Below, in pieces: positions 8,992-16,672 of a stretch of 36,542 bases of DNA. Below the pieces are notes generated by a model, which saw only the letters and a program-made list of their open reading frames with translations, was not told the origin of the DNA and made no database searches. This DNA comes from an uncultured Lewinella sp. (GTDB lineage: Bacteria; Bacteroidota; Bacteroidia; Chitinophagales; Saprospiraceae): contig CAJXPD010000087.1 in NCBI GenBank assembly GCA_913057785.1, forward strand, positions 1-36,542, given 5' to 3'. How positions within the stretch are numbered: the first letter of the stretch is position 1; each line of letters starts with the position of its first letter. A program made the position numbers and the translations under genes.

Positions 8992-9429
8992 ATGAAAAAC
9001 GTATCATTCGTAATCACACTCCTTTTCTTCGCAGTATTCAGCTCTAACAGTCATGCTAATTCGAATGTATTAACCCCTACTCCCTCTATCGTCCTTGATC
9101 AAGGACAAAGTGCAAACGTATTCGTACATATCTCCGCTATAAAGAAAACAGCCAAAGGGTTGACGGCACAGATCGACGGTTTCACCCTTCCCAAGGGAAA
9201 GCCTGGCCAAGAGACCCTGGGTGCTCGCCTAGAAATTAAAGGCGACCGCCTCCTTGTACAATTAAACCCCAAAGGCCCTAAAGTAGCACAACTAACCATG
9301 CCAGCTGGCTATCAATTGCCCAAAGCCATTGCCCAAAAATTGGGAGCCACTCAATCAGTAGTCATGAGTGGAGGTTCTACCATGGTCAAGCAACAGGATA
9401 AATCTATGTTGTGGTTTGAAATCCAGTAG
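8992..9429 (+). CDS. Small exported protein of unknown function (145 aa)
   Basis: I do not recognise the family. Residues 1-22 form a clean signal peptide (MKN, hydrophobic VSFVITLLFFAVF, then SHA before Asn23), so the mature product of about 122 residues should be periplasmic or extracellular. The mature part is basic with few acidic residues, contains no Cys, and alternates beta-prone stretches (SANVFVHISAIKKTA, LTAQIDGFTLP, LEIKGDRLLVQL, KVAQLTMP) ending in SMLWFEIQ, which suggests a small beta-sandwich. There is no lipobox and no T9SS tail. It is monocistronic and converges on the beta-lactamase-like gene 80 bp downstream. The start is the only ATG that leaves a proper signal peptide. Confidence 0.7.
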   Translation: MKNVSFVITLLFFAVFSSNSHANSNVLTPTPSIVLDQGQSANVFVHISAIKKTAKGLTAQIDGFTLPKGKPGQETLGARLEIKGDRLLVQLNPKGPKVAQLTMPAGYQLPKAIAQKLGATQSVVMSGGSTMVKQQDKSMLWFEIQ

Positions 9430-9510
9430 ATGCCAGCATATGGTGTACGAAAGAGTCTTCAGTCTAATGAAGCAATAATAATAAACCGATAAGACAATTA
9501 TCAAGATAAG

Positions 9511-10725
9511 CTAAGCCCCGCCTTTTCGCTGCAACGAAAAGAAGTGGGGCAAGGCATCTCCTACAAAGCGAGAAGAACCATTGCTCAGCAATACAATACC
9601 GAGGCCTTGTTCTTGACAAAATCCTATTTCTGAACGGTAACCGTTCACAAAGCCTCCATGAAAAACATAATGTTTCTGGTCCTTTTCAACTAAACGCCAC
9701 CCCATACCATAAGCTGAAACATCCATCGGGCGCCAAGCACGCATCACTCCTTCAATAGGAGCTACATCTGCTTGGGGTTGAAATAATGCTTGCAAAGCCG
9801 TAGAGTCAATCACATCGGGACGGTATCCCATTAACAATCTCAACCACTCTTCCATATCCTCCAAATTTGCATTTACACCAGCTGCGGGTCCGACGGAATA
9901 AAATTTATCCCGCAGCGCGATCCTATGATAGCCCTCAGCGTCTGGCCCGTGTGGCATAGCCGTATTTTGACAACCAGCGATCGCCCCATGGCTGGTAGAA
10001 GCCCCCTCCATGCCAAGGATTTGAAAAATACGCTCTGCCAAAGCTTCTCCATAAGACATGCCGGTAGCTTGCTCAATGACATCACCAATCAGGCTATAGG
10101 CTACATTTTGGTAGTTGTACCAGGTACCGACAGGATGGGAAAGTTCAACCTCCTTCAACACCGGCAGAATCTCCTGGTATGGAACATTCATATTCAATAG
10201 GTTAGAATAGGTATGTCGAGGAAGGCCTGTGGTGTGGCTTAGTACATGTCTTAGGCTAAGTTGTTTGGTAGCAGCTGGATCATTTAAGGCAAAATCTGGC
10301 AAGTAGGCCGCTACCAGATCATCCCAGTGAAGACAACCTTCTTGCACTAAAATCCCAGTTAGCACAGGTGCAAATCCTTTTGATACAGAAGCTAAGCGGA
10401 ATACTGAATTGGGCTGAACGGATTGTTGAGTTTCTACATCTAGTACGCCAAAGGTCTTTTCCATTACCACCTCATTTCCCTTCAACACAGCTACAGCTAA
10501 TCCAGGAGGGCCAAACTCCACGAAACTCGTATCCAGCCAGGATTCAAATTCATCTAAAGCGTCTTGTTCTTTTGGAGATAAAGGAGAAACGGAAACTTCT
10601 TCTAAATTCGGTGCCGGAGTGCCGTAGGCGGTTTCCTCCGTCGTCGTTTGCTCGTTGCAAGATAGTAGTACAAAGGTAGCCAGTACGAGCATGGCTCCCT
10701 TCTTAATAAGAGGGAAAAACTTCAT
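9511..10725 (-). CDS. Serine hydrolase of the beta-lactamase class C/PBP family, lipoprotein
   Basis: 404 residues. The N-terminus is a lipoprotein signal with Cys23 in LLSC, so the protein should be anchored in the envelope. The body is a Beta-lactamase (PF00144) fold: SxxK motif S113-V-S-K116 with the nucleophile Ser113, the YxN motif Y205-Q-N207, the family segment LSHTTGLPRH (162-171), and an HGG triad near residue 355 replacing the KTG of classical enzymes. This family includes D-alanyl-aminopeptidases, esterases and EstB-like hydrolases, and most members outside pathogens are not resistance enzymes. Substrate is unknown. The gene starts 40 bp after the ftsK stop on the same strand, so it is probably co-transcribed with ftsK. 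A GCCCC/GGGGC plus CTTTTCG/CGAAAAG hairpin overlaps its last codons. Confidence 0.9.
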   Translation of the reverse strand: MKFFPLIKKGAMLVLATFVLLSCNEQTTTEETAYGTPAPNLEEVSVSPLSPKEQDALDEFESWLDTSFVEFGPPGLAVAVLKGNEVVMEKTFGVLDVETQQSVQPNSVFRLASVSKGFAPVLTGILVQEGCLHWDDLVAAYLPDFALNDPAATKQLSLRHVLSHTTGLPRHTYSNLLNMNVPYQEILPVLKEVELSHPVGTWYNYQNVAYSLIGDVIEQATGMSYGEALAERIFQILGMEGASTSHGAIAGCQNTAMPHGPDAEGYHRIALRDKFYSVGPAAGVNANLEDMEEWLRLLMGYRPDVIDSTALQALFQPQADVAPIEGVMRAWRPMDVSAYGMGWRLVEKDQKHYVFHGGFVNGYRSEIGFCQEQGLGIVLLSNGSSRFVGDALPHFFSLQRKGGA

Positions 10726-10765
10726 GAATCTTCACTTACGATTGCGGACAGTCAGGTTAATTGAT

Positions 10766-13228
10766 TTACTTACGGTTTCTGAGATCTACTAAGAAACGTT
10801 CTAATTCGATTTCATCGTATATCAAAACCTCTCTGGCTTTACTTCCTTCGCTAGGACCAACGATACCAACTGCTTCCAGCTGGTCCATAATTCGCCCAGC
10901 TCGGTTGTATCCGAGCTTCAGACGCCTTTGTATCATCGAAGTGGAACCGTGCTGATTTTGTACGATCAAACGAGCTGCATCTTCAAACATTTCATCTAGA
11001 TCAGAATACTTGAGGTTAGTTGTGCCTGGAATTTCAGCATCATCTCCATGGAATTCAGGTAACAGATAGGGCTCCGGATAGCCATGCTGGCCTGAGATGA
11101 AATTTACTACATCCTCCACCTCTGGCGTATCCACGAAAGCACCTTGTAGTCGCACGACCTCCCCACCAACGCTCAACAGCATATCACCGCGACCAATCAA
11201 TTGATCAGCACCACCGGCATCTAGGATGGTTCTAGAATCAACTTTCGCGGTCACCTTAAAGGCAATCCTGGCAGGGAAGTTGGCCTTGATCACCCCGGTA
11301 ATAATATTCACCGAAGGTCGCTGCGTAGCAATGATCAGGTGAATACCTACGGCACGTGCTAGCTGTGCTAGGCGACCAATGGGCAATTCCACTTCTTTAC
11401 CTGCCGTCATAATTAAGTCTGCAAATTCGTCAATCACTAAGACGATGAATGGCAGGAATTTGTGTCCCTTTAAGGGATTGAGCTTTCGAGCAATGAATTT
11501 CTCATTGTATTCCCGAATGTTTCGGGCAGAGGCCTTCTTTAATAAATTGTAGCGCGTATCCATTTCTATACAAAGAGAGTTCAAGGTATGGATTACCTTA
11601 TTCGTCTCGGTGGTAATCGGCTCATCTTGGCCTGGTAGATACGCAAGGAAATGATGTTCAATTTTGCTATAAGGAAAGAGTTCTACTTTTTTCGGGTCGA
11701 TCAATACCAGTTTGACCTGCGAGGGGTGTTTCTTATACAGCAGGGACATTAAAATGGAGTTAATCCCTACAGATTTACCCTGGCCAGTTGCCCCTGCTAC
11801 CAGCAAGTGTGGCATTTTGGCTAGATCCACGACCATCACCTCATTGGAAATCGTCTTCCCCAGGGCTATGGGCAAATCCATCTTGGCTCGCTTAAACTTA
11901 TCGGATAATAATACCTCCCGCATAGAAACCATCTGAGGCTTCTTATTGGGCACCTCAATACCAATCGTACCCCGACCAGGAATCGGGGCAATAATCCGAA
12001 TACCTAAAGCCGAAAGACTCAAAGCAATGTCGTCTTCCAAGTTCTTAATCTTGGAAATCCGCACACCCGGAGCTGGTACAATTTCATACAAGGTTACCGT
12101 TGGACCAATGGTAGCTCGGATCTTAATGATCTCGATCTTATAGTTCAACAGCGTCTCAATAATCTGATCTTTATTTGCTTCTAGCTCCGCTCGATCTATT
12201 TCAACTTTCTGATCTGAATAGTCCTTTAACAATGAGGTGACAGGATACTCATAAGAGCTCAATTCCAGTGTAGGATCATAGGGTTCCGAATGCTCCTTGT
12301 TCTCCTGCTGGATCGGTAAGATTGGCTTATCTGCCCCCGGCCCAGGATTATCTGGTGATTCTCCATCCCCGGCAACAGGCTCTCGGATTTCTAAATCCCC
12401 TTCTCCTGATTTCAGGGTGGTTGGCTTTTTACGTTTACGCTCTTCCAACTCAAAAGCCAATTGACTCCCTTCTGGAACCAATTCCTTCTCTTTTTCTTCC
12501 TCTACGCCCCGATCTCCACCAGGTCTCAACGCTGGAGGAGTTTCCTGCTTTACAGGGGGAGCAGGAGTGTTAGCCGCAGCAGTTGCTCGTTGTCTCCTCC
12601 GTCGACCATTCAAAATGGAACCGATGTAATCTTTGGTCTCCCCAATAGCCTTTTCAGGCGTCATGTCATTATAATTGGGGTTGAAACGCCAGGTTACCAT
12701 CCCCGCTATTGCAAAGATGATCAATACAATCATTCCCAAAGTCCCCACAAAGTTGTGCAACCAGCCGCTAATACCTTGTCCGAAAGCACCTCCCCAAGGG
12801 AACCCATTATCTCCTGCAATAAATTCCAATAAGATCGTCGCCAACAACATGGATACCATGGTGTAGCTTAAGGTCGGTACAAAGGTCTTCAAGGGACGTT
12901 CCTGAATCAGATCACGCCCTACCCTTGCGAGCAAGTAGACAAAAACAAAAGAGCCCAGGCCAAATCCCCAAAAGAAGAACATATTAGAGACGATGGCGCC
13001 AAGGCGACCAAGCCAATTAGACATCTCTAGATTACCCTGTAATAGTAATTCCCAGGAAAACTTGAGTACTTTATCCTGGTCTTCCTTCCAGGTAAAAAGG
13101 TATGAGGTGAAGGCAATAAACAAATAGATGGCGAGAAACCAACACAGAACCCCAACCAACTTTGGAACTCGTTCATCCTTGATCCCAAGATTAAGCGATA
13201 ACTGTCCCTTCTTCTTCTTCTTTGCCAT
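10766..13228 (-). CDS. ftsK: DNA translocase FtsK/SpoIIIE
   Basis: An 820-residue septal DNA pump that moves chromosome ends across the closing division septum and activates dimer resolution at dif. A basic N-terminus (KKKKKG) is followed by about four membrane segments between residues 25 and 180. A low-complexity Pro/Glu/Lys linker (about 205-310) leads to the alpha/beta motor. Walker A is GATGQGKS with Lys485; Walker B is VLVIDEFADL with Asp600-Glu601. The segment TQRPSVNIITGVIKANFPARIAF matches FtsK. The C-terminal winged-helix gamma domain (about 745-815, with TSMIQRRLKLGYNRAGRIMDQLE) would read KOPS-like polar sequences. Length is usual for Bacteroidota FtsK. It is the first gene of a probable pair with the downstream hydrolase. 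Confidence 0.97.
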   Translation of the reverse strand: MAKKKKKGQLSLNLGIKDERVPKLVGVLCWFLAIYLFIAFTSYLFTWKEDQDKVLKFSWELLLQGNLEMSNWLGRLGAIVSNMFFFWGFGLGSFVFVYLLARVGRDLIQERPLKTFVPTLSYTMVSMLLATILLEFIAGDNGFPWGGAFGQGISGWLHNFVGTLGMIVLIIFAIAGMVTWRFNPNYNDMTPEKAIGETKDYIGSILNGRRRRQRATAAANTPAPPVKQETPPALRPGGDRGVEEEKEKELVPEGSQLAFELEERKRKKPTTLKSGEGDLEIREPVAGDGESPDNPGPGADKPILPIQQENKEHSEPYDPTLELSSYEYPVTSLLKDYSDQKVEIDRAELEANKDQIIETLLNYKIEIIKIRATIGPTVTLYEIVPAPGVRISKIKNLEDDIALSLSALGIRIIAPIPGRGTIGIEVPNKKPQMVSMREVLLSDKFKRAKMDLPIALGKTISNEVMVVDLAKMPHLLVAGATGQGKSVGINSILMSLLYKKHPSQVKLVLIDPKKVELFPYSKIEHHFLAYLPGQDEPITTETNKVIHTLNSLCIEMDTRYNLLKKASARNIREYNEKFIARKLNPLKGHKFLPFIVLVIDEFADLIMTAGKEVELPIGRLAQLARAVGIHLIIATQRPSVNIITGVIKANFPARIAFKVTAKVDSRTILDAGGADQLIGRGDMLLSVGGEVVRLQGAFVDTPEVEDVVNFISGQHGYPEPYLLPEFHGDDAEIPGTTNLKYSDLDEMFEDAARLIVQNQHGSTSMIQRRLKLGYNRAGRIMDQLEAVGIVGPSEGSKAREVLIYDEIELERFLVDLRNRK

Positions 13229-13797
13229 ATAAAACTGGTTCGCTGACTATTGTTTGTCTACAGAGAATATAGATACTGTATTAAAGGAAAGAATGAAAGG
13301 AGCGCTTCAACTTTCCTACTCTACTACTGGCAGAAATGCTTGATATAAGTTTAAATTATCTACCGGATATAGGGTTCAAATATATGAATTCTGAAACAGG
13401 CTTCCAAAGCCAGGCTCTTGTGGAGCGCATTACCCAACAATTTTGTGTGTTAAGCAAAAGCCGTAAGGGGATTGTCCTGGTCTCATTTGTGCTACAAATA
13501 TTCCACGGAAAGGTATCAACTCAAAATTGTCCAAAGACACTGGAATTATTATCCTAGAAAATTAAAATATTTTAAGCTGCCGTTTTACATTAGCAAATAG
13601 AAAGAAGTTCTACCACGACTTGATAATTCCCTATTTGTCTAAGTACGGCCCAATCATAGCTCATTTTTCATCTCATTTTGTTGTCAATTTTGAGCTGATC
13701 ACAAAAATTCTCAATCTGTCCTAAATCGGTTTTGACTTTAGGAGCGCATTGAATATACTACCTAATGTAGCCTGATACTACTTAAAACATACATTCT
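13229..13797. other. 570-bp intergenic region between divergent units
   Basis: The region separates ftsK (-) from the thiamine-binding-like gene (+). A 73-codon frame at 13336-13557 has no homology that I recognise and amino-acid content unlike the neighbours, so I do not call it. The only supported element is the promoter at 13731-13761. Confidence 0.5.
13731..13761 (+). promoter_or_regulatory. Promoter of the thiamine-binding/aminotransferase unit
   Basis: TTTG (13731-13734) is followed after 19 bp by TATACTAC (13754-13761). The first half matches the Bacteroidota -33 box and the spacing is right, with the TA of the -7 box kept. The same bases also read as TTGACT, 16 bp, TATACT, close to the classical sigma-70 pattern. 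Transcription would begin about 30 nt before the ATG at 13798. Confidence 0.5.
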
Positions 13798-14049
13798 ATG
13801 AAAGCCGCCGTGGACATAAGCATGTATCCCCTGGATGCAGAATATGAAACTCCCATTCTAGACTTCATTGCACGATTGAATCAACATGAAGGCTTGAAGA
13901 TCCAAACCAATGCCCTAAGCACGCAGATCTCAGGAGATTATGATGATATCATGCAAATACTTACCCGTGAAATCAAGGAGAGCTTCTTAGCAGGAGGGAC
14001 TCAAATAATGGTCCTGAAAATTCTAAACATTGATATACAATTGCCCTAA
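13798..14049 (+). CDS. Thiamine-binding-like small protein (MTH1187/YkoF family)
   Basis: 83 residues with the pattern of the COG0011/DUF77 superfamily: an opening beta strand VDISMYPLD, then YETPILDFIARLNQ, the signature NALSTQISGDYDDIMQILTREI, and a final beta strand MVLKILNI. Members form ferredoxin-like tetramers or dimers; YkoF binds thiamine (pyrimidine) and others are of unknown ligand. The length fits single-domain members (about 90-100, slightly short). It is cytoplasmic. The class V aminotransferase gene starts 6 bp downstream on the same strand, so the two are almost certainly co-transcribed and translationally linked. No thiamine (TPP) riboswitch is visible upstream. Ligand is inferred from family only. 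Confidence 0.75.
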   Translation: MKAAVDISMYPLDAEYETPILDFIARLNQHEGLKIQTNALSTQISGDYDDIMQILTREIKESFLAGGTQIMVLKILNIDIQLP

Positions 14050-14055
14050 TTATCT

Positions 14056-15246
14056 ATGCAAGCCTTTACCAGTGAACAAATTGGTCAATTCCGCAGGGAA
14101 ACGCCCGGTACCGATCAAGTCATTCATCTCAATAACGCTGGCGCAGCGCTCATGCCTTCAGTCGTTAAAGCAGCGGTTGATCAATTTCTTTCGGCTGAGT
14201 ACTTAGCCGGAGGGTATGAAACTGCAGCAGATCAACGGGCAGATTTAGATCGTTTTTACACAGCGGTTGCACAACTCTTGAACGCGAAGAGCAAAAACAT
14301 TGCCTTTGCGGGCAACGCTACCGATGCCTACAATAAAGCATTGTCTAGCATTCCGTTTGAAAAAGGAGATGTAATTCTCACTAGCTTAAATGACTACTCA
14401 TCCAATCAGATTGCCTTCCTTCAATTACAGAAACTACGGGGAATCAAAATAGTGTTCAGCAAGGATCTACCTTCAGGTGGTCTGGATCCTGTCGATATGA
14501 TCCAGAAGATGGAGACTTACCGTCCTAAGTTGGTAGCAGTTACTCATGTACCAACCAATTCGGGCCTTATCCAAGAAGTTGCTCAAATTGGCCGTGCCTG
14601 TCAAGATCGAGGCATCTATTATCTGCTTGATGCCTGTCAATCAGCAGGTCAATTGGTGCTGGATGTAAAAGATTTGGGCTGCGATTTTTTAAGTGCCACC
14701 ACACGCAAATTTCTGAGGGGTCCGAGAGGAACTGGATTTCTATATGTCTCTAATCGCGTTTTAAATGCGGGTCTGAGTCCGCTCTTCTTAGATCTACATA
14801 GCGCAGACTGGAGTCAGGATGATCAATATACACCGCGCCAAGATGCGAAGCGCTTTGAGTTATGGGAAAAACCCTATGCCTTGATGCTCGGAGCTGCAAA
14901 GGCCGTGGAATATGCTAATAATATCGGATTAGATCGCATAGAACAGCAAGTCAAGTACCTATCGGGCTATCTCCGAGCTAGTCTTTCCTCCTTGCCAAAA
15001 GTACGGGTACTAGACAAAGGGATAAAGAAAGCCGGGATCGTAACATTTACCATGTCTGGCCTAGACCCTGTGGAATTGCAAGAACAACTGCGCAATCAAG
15101 GGATCAATTCTTCCCATACAACTTTAGCTTATAACCGATTCGACATGAAAGCCAAAAAAGCGAATTGGTTACTCAGACTCTCGCCACATTACTATAACAC
15201 TTTGGCTGAATTAGACCGGACGATCGAAGTCATCGCTCAACTTTAA
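14056..15246 (+). CDS. Class V aminotransferase (cysteine desulfurase-like PLP enzyme)
   Basis: 396 residues with the fold-type I PLP pattern. HLNNAGAALMPSVV (24-37) is the substrate-side N-terminal signature; FAGNATDAYNKAL (near 83-95) is the phosphate-binding turn; Asp192 in LLDACQSAGQ binds the pyridine nitrogen; Lys218 in TTRKFLRGPRGTG forms the Schiff base. The family covers cysteine desulfurases, isopenicillin-N epimerase-like and kynureninase-like enzymes. No catalytic loop Cys of a true IscS/SufS is obvious near residue 330, where the sequence reads IKKAGIVTFTMSGLDPVELQEQL, so a sulfur-donor role is doubtful and an aminotransferase, epimerase or lyase is equally possible. No SUF or ISC genes are adjacent. 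It pairs with the thiamine-binding-like gene, which could mean a shared vitamin or sulfur-related role, but that is inference. Confidence 0.85.
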   Translation: MQAFTSEQIGQFRRETPGTDQVIHLNNAGAALMPSVVKAAVDQFLSAEYLAGGYETAADQRADLDRFYTAVAQLLNAKSKNIAFAGNATDAYNKALSSIPFEKGDVILTSLNDYSSNQIAFLQLQKLRGIKIVFSKDLPSGGLDPVDMIQKMETYRPKLVAVTHVPTNSGLIQEVAQIGRACQDRGIYYLLDACQSAGQLVLDVKDLGCDFLSATTRKFLRGPRGTGFLYVSNRVLNAGLSPLFLDLHSADWSQDDQYTPRQDAKRFELWEKPYALMLGAAKAVEYANNIGLDRIEQQVKYLSGYLRASLSSLPKVRVLDKGIKKAGIVTFTMSGLDPVELQEQLRNQGINSSHTTLAYNRFDMKAKKANWLLRLSPHYYNTLAELDRTIEVIAQL

Positions 15247-15284
15247 TGCTAATCTAGAAGCCTCAACCACCCACTAATTCCCAC

Positions 15285-15310
15285 GTTTTGTCTGAAATAC
15301 TAGACAAAAC
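15285..15310. promoter_or_regulatory. Perfect 9-bp inverted repeat (operator-like)
   Basis: GTTTTGTCT (15285-15293), eight bases, AGACAAAAC (15302-15310). It lies 39 bp after the aminotransferase stop and 111 bp before the S24 regulator start. There is no T tract after it, so it is less likely to be a terminator than a protein-binding site. It shares TTTTGT/ACAAAA half-sites with the next two elements. Confidence 0.5.
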
Positions 15311-15343
15311 CAACAGAAAATTTAACATTATTTTTTTACAATT

Positions 15344-15362
15344 ATTTGTTTTAAAAACAAAT
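15344..15362. promoter_or_regulatory. Perfect 19-bp palindrome overlapping the -33 box of the S24 regulator gene
   Basis: ATTTGTTTT (15344-15352), one central A, AAAACAAAT (15354-15362). The TTTG at 15345-15348 lies 20 bp before TATATTG (15369-15375), which gives a TTTG-N20-TAnnTTG promoter. A repressor bound here would cover the -33 box, so autorepression of the S24 gene is the likely use. Confidence 0.55.
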
Positions 15363-15392
15363 TCGTTTTATATTGCAACCAAATTATTTTGT

Positions 15393-15406
15393 TTTGTTTT
15401 AAAAAC
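15393..15406. promoter_or_regulatory. Second copy of the operator core, near the transcription start
   Basis: TTTGTTTTAAAAAC (15393-15406) repeats exactly the 14 bases at 15345-15358, with a centre-to-centre distance of 48 bp. It lies just before the ATG at 15421 and downstream of the -7 box. The AT-rich background makes some similarity expected, but a 14-base identity beside a palindrome is suggestive. Confidence 0.4.
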
Positions 15407-15420
15407 TTAAATCTTCAAAC

Positions 15421-16155
15421 ATGATACGTGAAGATCGGATACAATTGAACGAGCGATTCATCAAGGTTTTCAGCTTACTAGAAGAAAGAGGAGTAGTGGT
15501 AAAGAATGACCGCAATGGTCGTGGGATGGGGGATTTTGCTGAGAAAGTGCTTGGAAATCGTGCCTACGGCCATATTATCCGAGCCTATCTAAACCCTGAT
15601 GATAAACGTTGTATCGATTACCGTCAGGCACGTATTATTTGTAGAGAGTTTGGAGTTAATGAGTCCTATTTATTAGATGACATGGGTACTCCTTTCGGTT
15701 TTGAGATTCCAGAAGAGGTTAGTACCAGTAGTGATGGTGCCTTAAAAGGCAACATCTTGTTTACCAGCGTTGAGGCATTTGCAGGTACTTCCGTTGACGC
15801 GGGAAGCTTTGCTACGGAGGATAAGTCATTTTTCAGTGTCCCTGGTTTGAGTGGAGGGAGTTTAGTGAGTTTTCCAATCAGCGGAAACAGTATGGAGCCT
15901 ATTATCAATGATAGCGATCTGGTAGTTTGTAGAGAAATTGCGGGGGTGCACGAAATAAATGATAACAAGATCTATGCGGTGAAAAATAATGGTTCCTTAT
16001 GGGTAAAATATGTGCAACGCATACATAATACCAAGAACCGCGTTTCTCATCTCAAATTGATCTCTGCCAATCATCTAGAATACGATCCCTTCATTGAAGA
16101 AGTGAATGAATATACGCGTCTATATAGAGTGATCCGCAGAATTAGTGATCTGTAA
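15421..16155 (+). CDS. S24-family (LexA/CI-like) transcriptional regulator
   Basis: 244 residues. The N-terminal part (about 1-90) is a DNA-binding region of CI-type helical character: LNERFIKVFSLLEERG, then DFAEKVLGNRAYGHIIRAYL and DYRQARIICREFGVNESYLL. A linker leads to a peptidase S24 domain. The catalytic Ser157 is in GNSMEP and the general-base Lys196 in LWVKYVQ. A119-F-A-G122 sits where Ala-Gly is cut in LexA and CI, so RecA-stimulated self-cleavage is possible. It is not LexA by its N-terminus. The AT-rich region upstream holds three operator-like repeats sharing TTTTGT/ACAAAA half-sites. No prophage genes are around, so it may be a host stress regulator rather than a phage repressor. 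No SOS gene is adjacent; uvrC is 8 kb away. Confidence 0.88.
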   Translation: MIREDRIQLNERFIKVFSLLEERGVVVKNDRNGRGMGDFAEKVLGNRAYGHIIRAYLNPDDKRCIDYRQARIICREFGVNESYLLDDMGTPFGFEIPEEVSTSSDGALKGNILFTSVEAFAGTSVDAGSFATEDKSFFSVPGLSGGSLVSFPISGNSMEPIINDSDLVVCREIAGVHEINDNKIYAVKNNGSLWVKYVQRIHNTKNRVSHLKLISANHLEYDPFIEEVNEYTRLYRVIRRISDL

Positions 16156-16520
16156 TTGGATCACACAGTGCTAAGATCTCTTAGCAGTTATATACCAATA
16201 ATTTAACGTTTGAATTGAATACTATTGAATGGCTGTATGATAGAGGTATTGCAGCTTCTATTTCTAGCTATCGTAGTGTATAAAAGAGCGCTTTGAGAAG
16301 CAAAAACCTGTAAATCCCGAATGATCGTAAAGGTGAGATTTCCAAGCAATCCCTATGCTATGTTTTATGCATCATGCGAAGTCTTACCCCCAAACAACAA
16401 ACACGCGCACAACACTGAGTTTTCAAACTTGTAACACATATTTTGTTTTGCTGTCCTTACACGAAGTCAAGATAAGGGCCTAGACTCTTATTGGCTTTGT
16501 GTGAGACTTCTGTGGTCTCA

Positions 16521-16563
16521 ACAAAAAACATTGATCGCTTGGAAAATCCGAGCGATCAATGTT
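16521..16563 (-). terminator. Terminator of the M36 protease gene
   Basis: AACATTGATCGCT (16527-16539) pairs perfectly over 13 bp with AGCGATCAATGTT (16551-16563), and TGG/CCG inside adds two pairs and one wobble, leaving an AAAAT loop. On the minus strand a T tract follows (complement of the A run 16523-16528). The site is 110 bp beyond the M36 stop codon. Confidence 0.8.
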
Positions 16564-16615
16564 ACCGAATAATGTTTTCAAACATTGTTATATCCTGCTG
16601 TTTTTTGATCATTCC

Positions 16616-16647
16616 CTCCCGAGCCGGACATGCTCGGGAGTTTTTTT
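16616..16647 (+). terminator. Plus-strand Rho-independent terminator
   Basis: CTCCCGAGC (16616-16624) pairs perfectly over 9 bp with GCTCGGGAG (16632-16640) around a 7-base loop and is followed by seven T residues (16641-16647). The nearest plus-strand gene, the S24 regulator, stops 460 bp upstream, so either that mRNA has a long 3' UTR or a short separate RNA ends here. It resembles the orphan terminator at 8239-8269 (shared CTCCCG, CGGGAG and T7). Confidence 0.85.
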
Positions 16648-16672
16648 ATGTCCTGATCAAAGTCACGGCACT

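Larger units (their letters stand above)
16156..16672. other. 517-bp intergenic region with two crossed terminators
   Basis: No gene is supported. It holds a perfect inverted repeat GCTAAGA-tc-TCTTAGC (16170-16185) just after the S24 stop, a minus-strand terminator (16521-16563), a small palindrome AATGTTT-tc-AAACATT (16571-16586) and a plus-strand terminator (16616-16647). Because the two terminators lie beyond one another, the S24-side and M36 transcripts would overlap for about 125 nt. Confidence 0.6.

Noticed and set aside
9514..9548. GCCCC/CTTTTCG hairpin at the end of the beta-lactamase-like gene as a terminator
   Set aside because: It lies within the coding sequence and is not followed by a T tract on the minus strand.
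13336..13557. 73-codon plus-strand frame between ftsK and the thiamine-binding-like gene
   Set aside because: No homology that I recognise, no promoter or conserved start, and a composition typical of chance frames in AT-rich DNA.
13519..13694. 10-bp inverted repeat CTCAAAATTG...CAATTTTGAG at long distance
   Set aside because: Too far apart (about 155 bp) and too AT-rich to be more than chance without other evidence.
15666..15968. 100-codon minus-strand frame inside the S24 gene, and similar antisense frames in ftsK, the M36 protease and the BNR protein
   Set aside because: They are shadows of well-supported genes in other frames.
16170..16185. GCTAAGA-tc-TCTTAGC as a terminator of the S24 gene
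   Set aside because: A two-base loop and no T tract make it unsuitable; kept only as a possible binding site.
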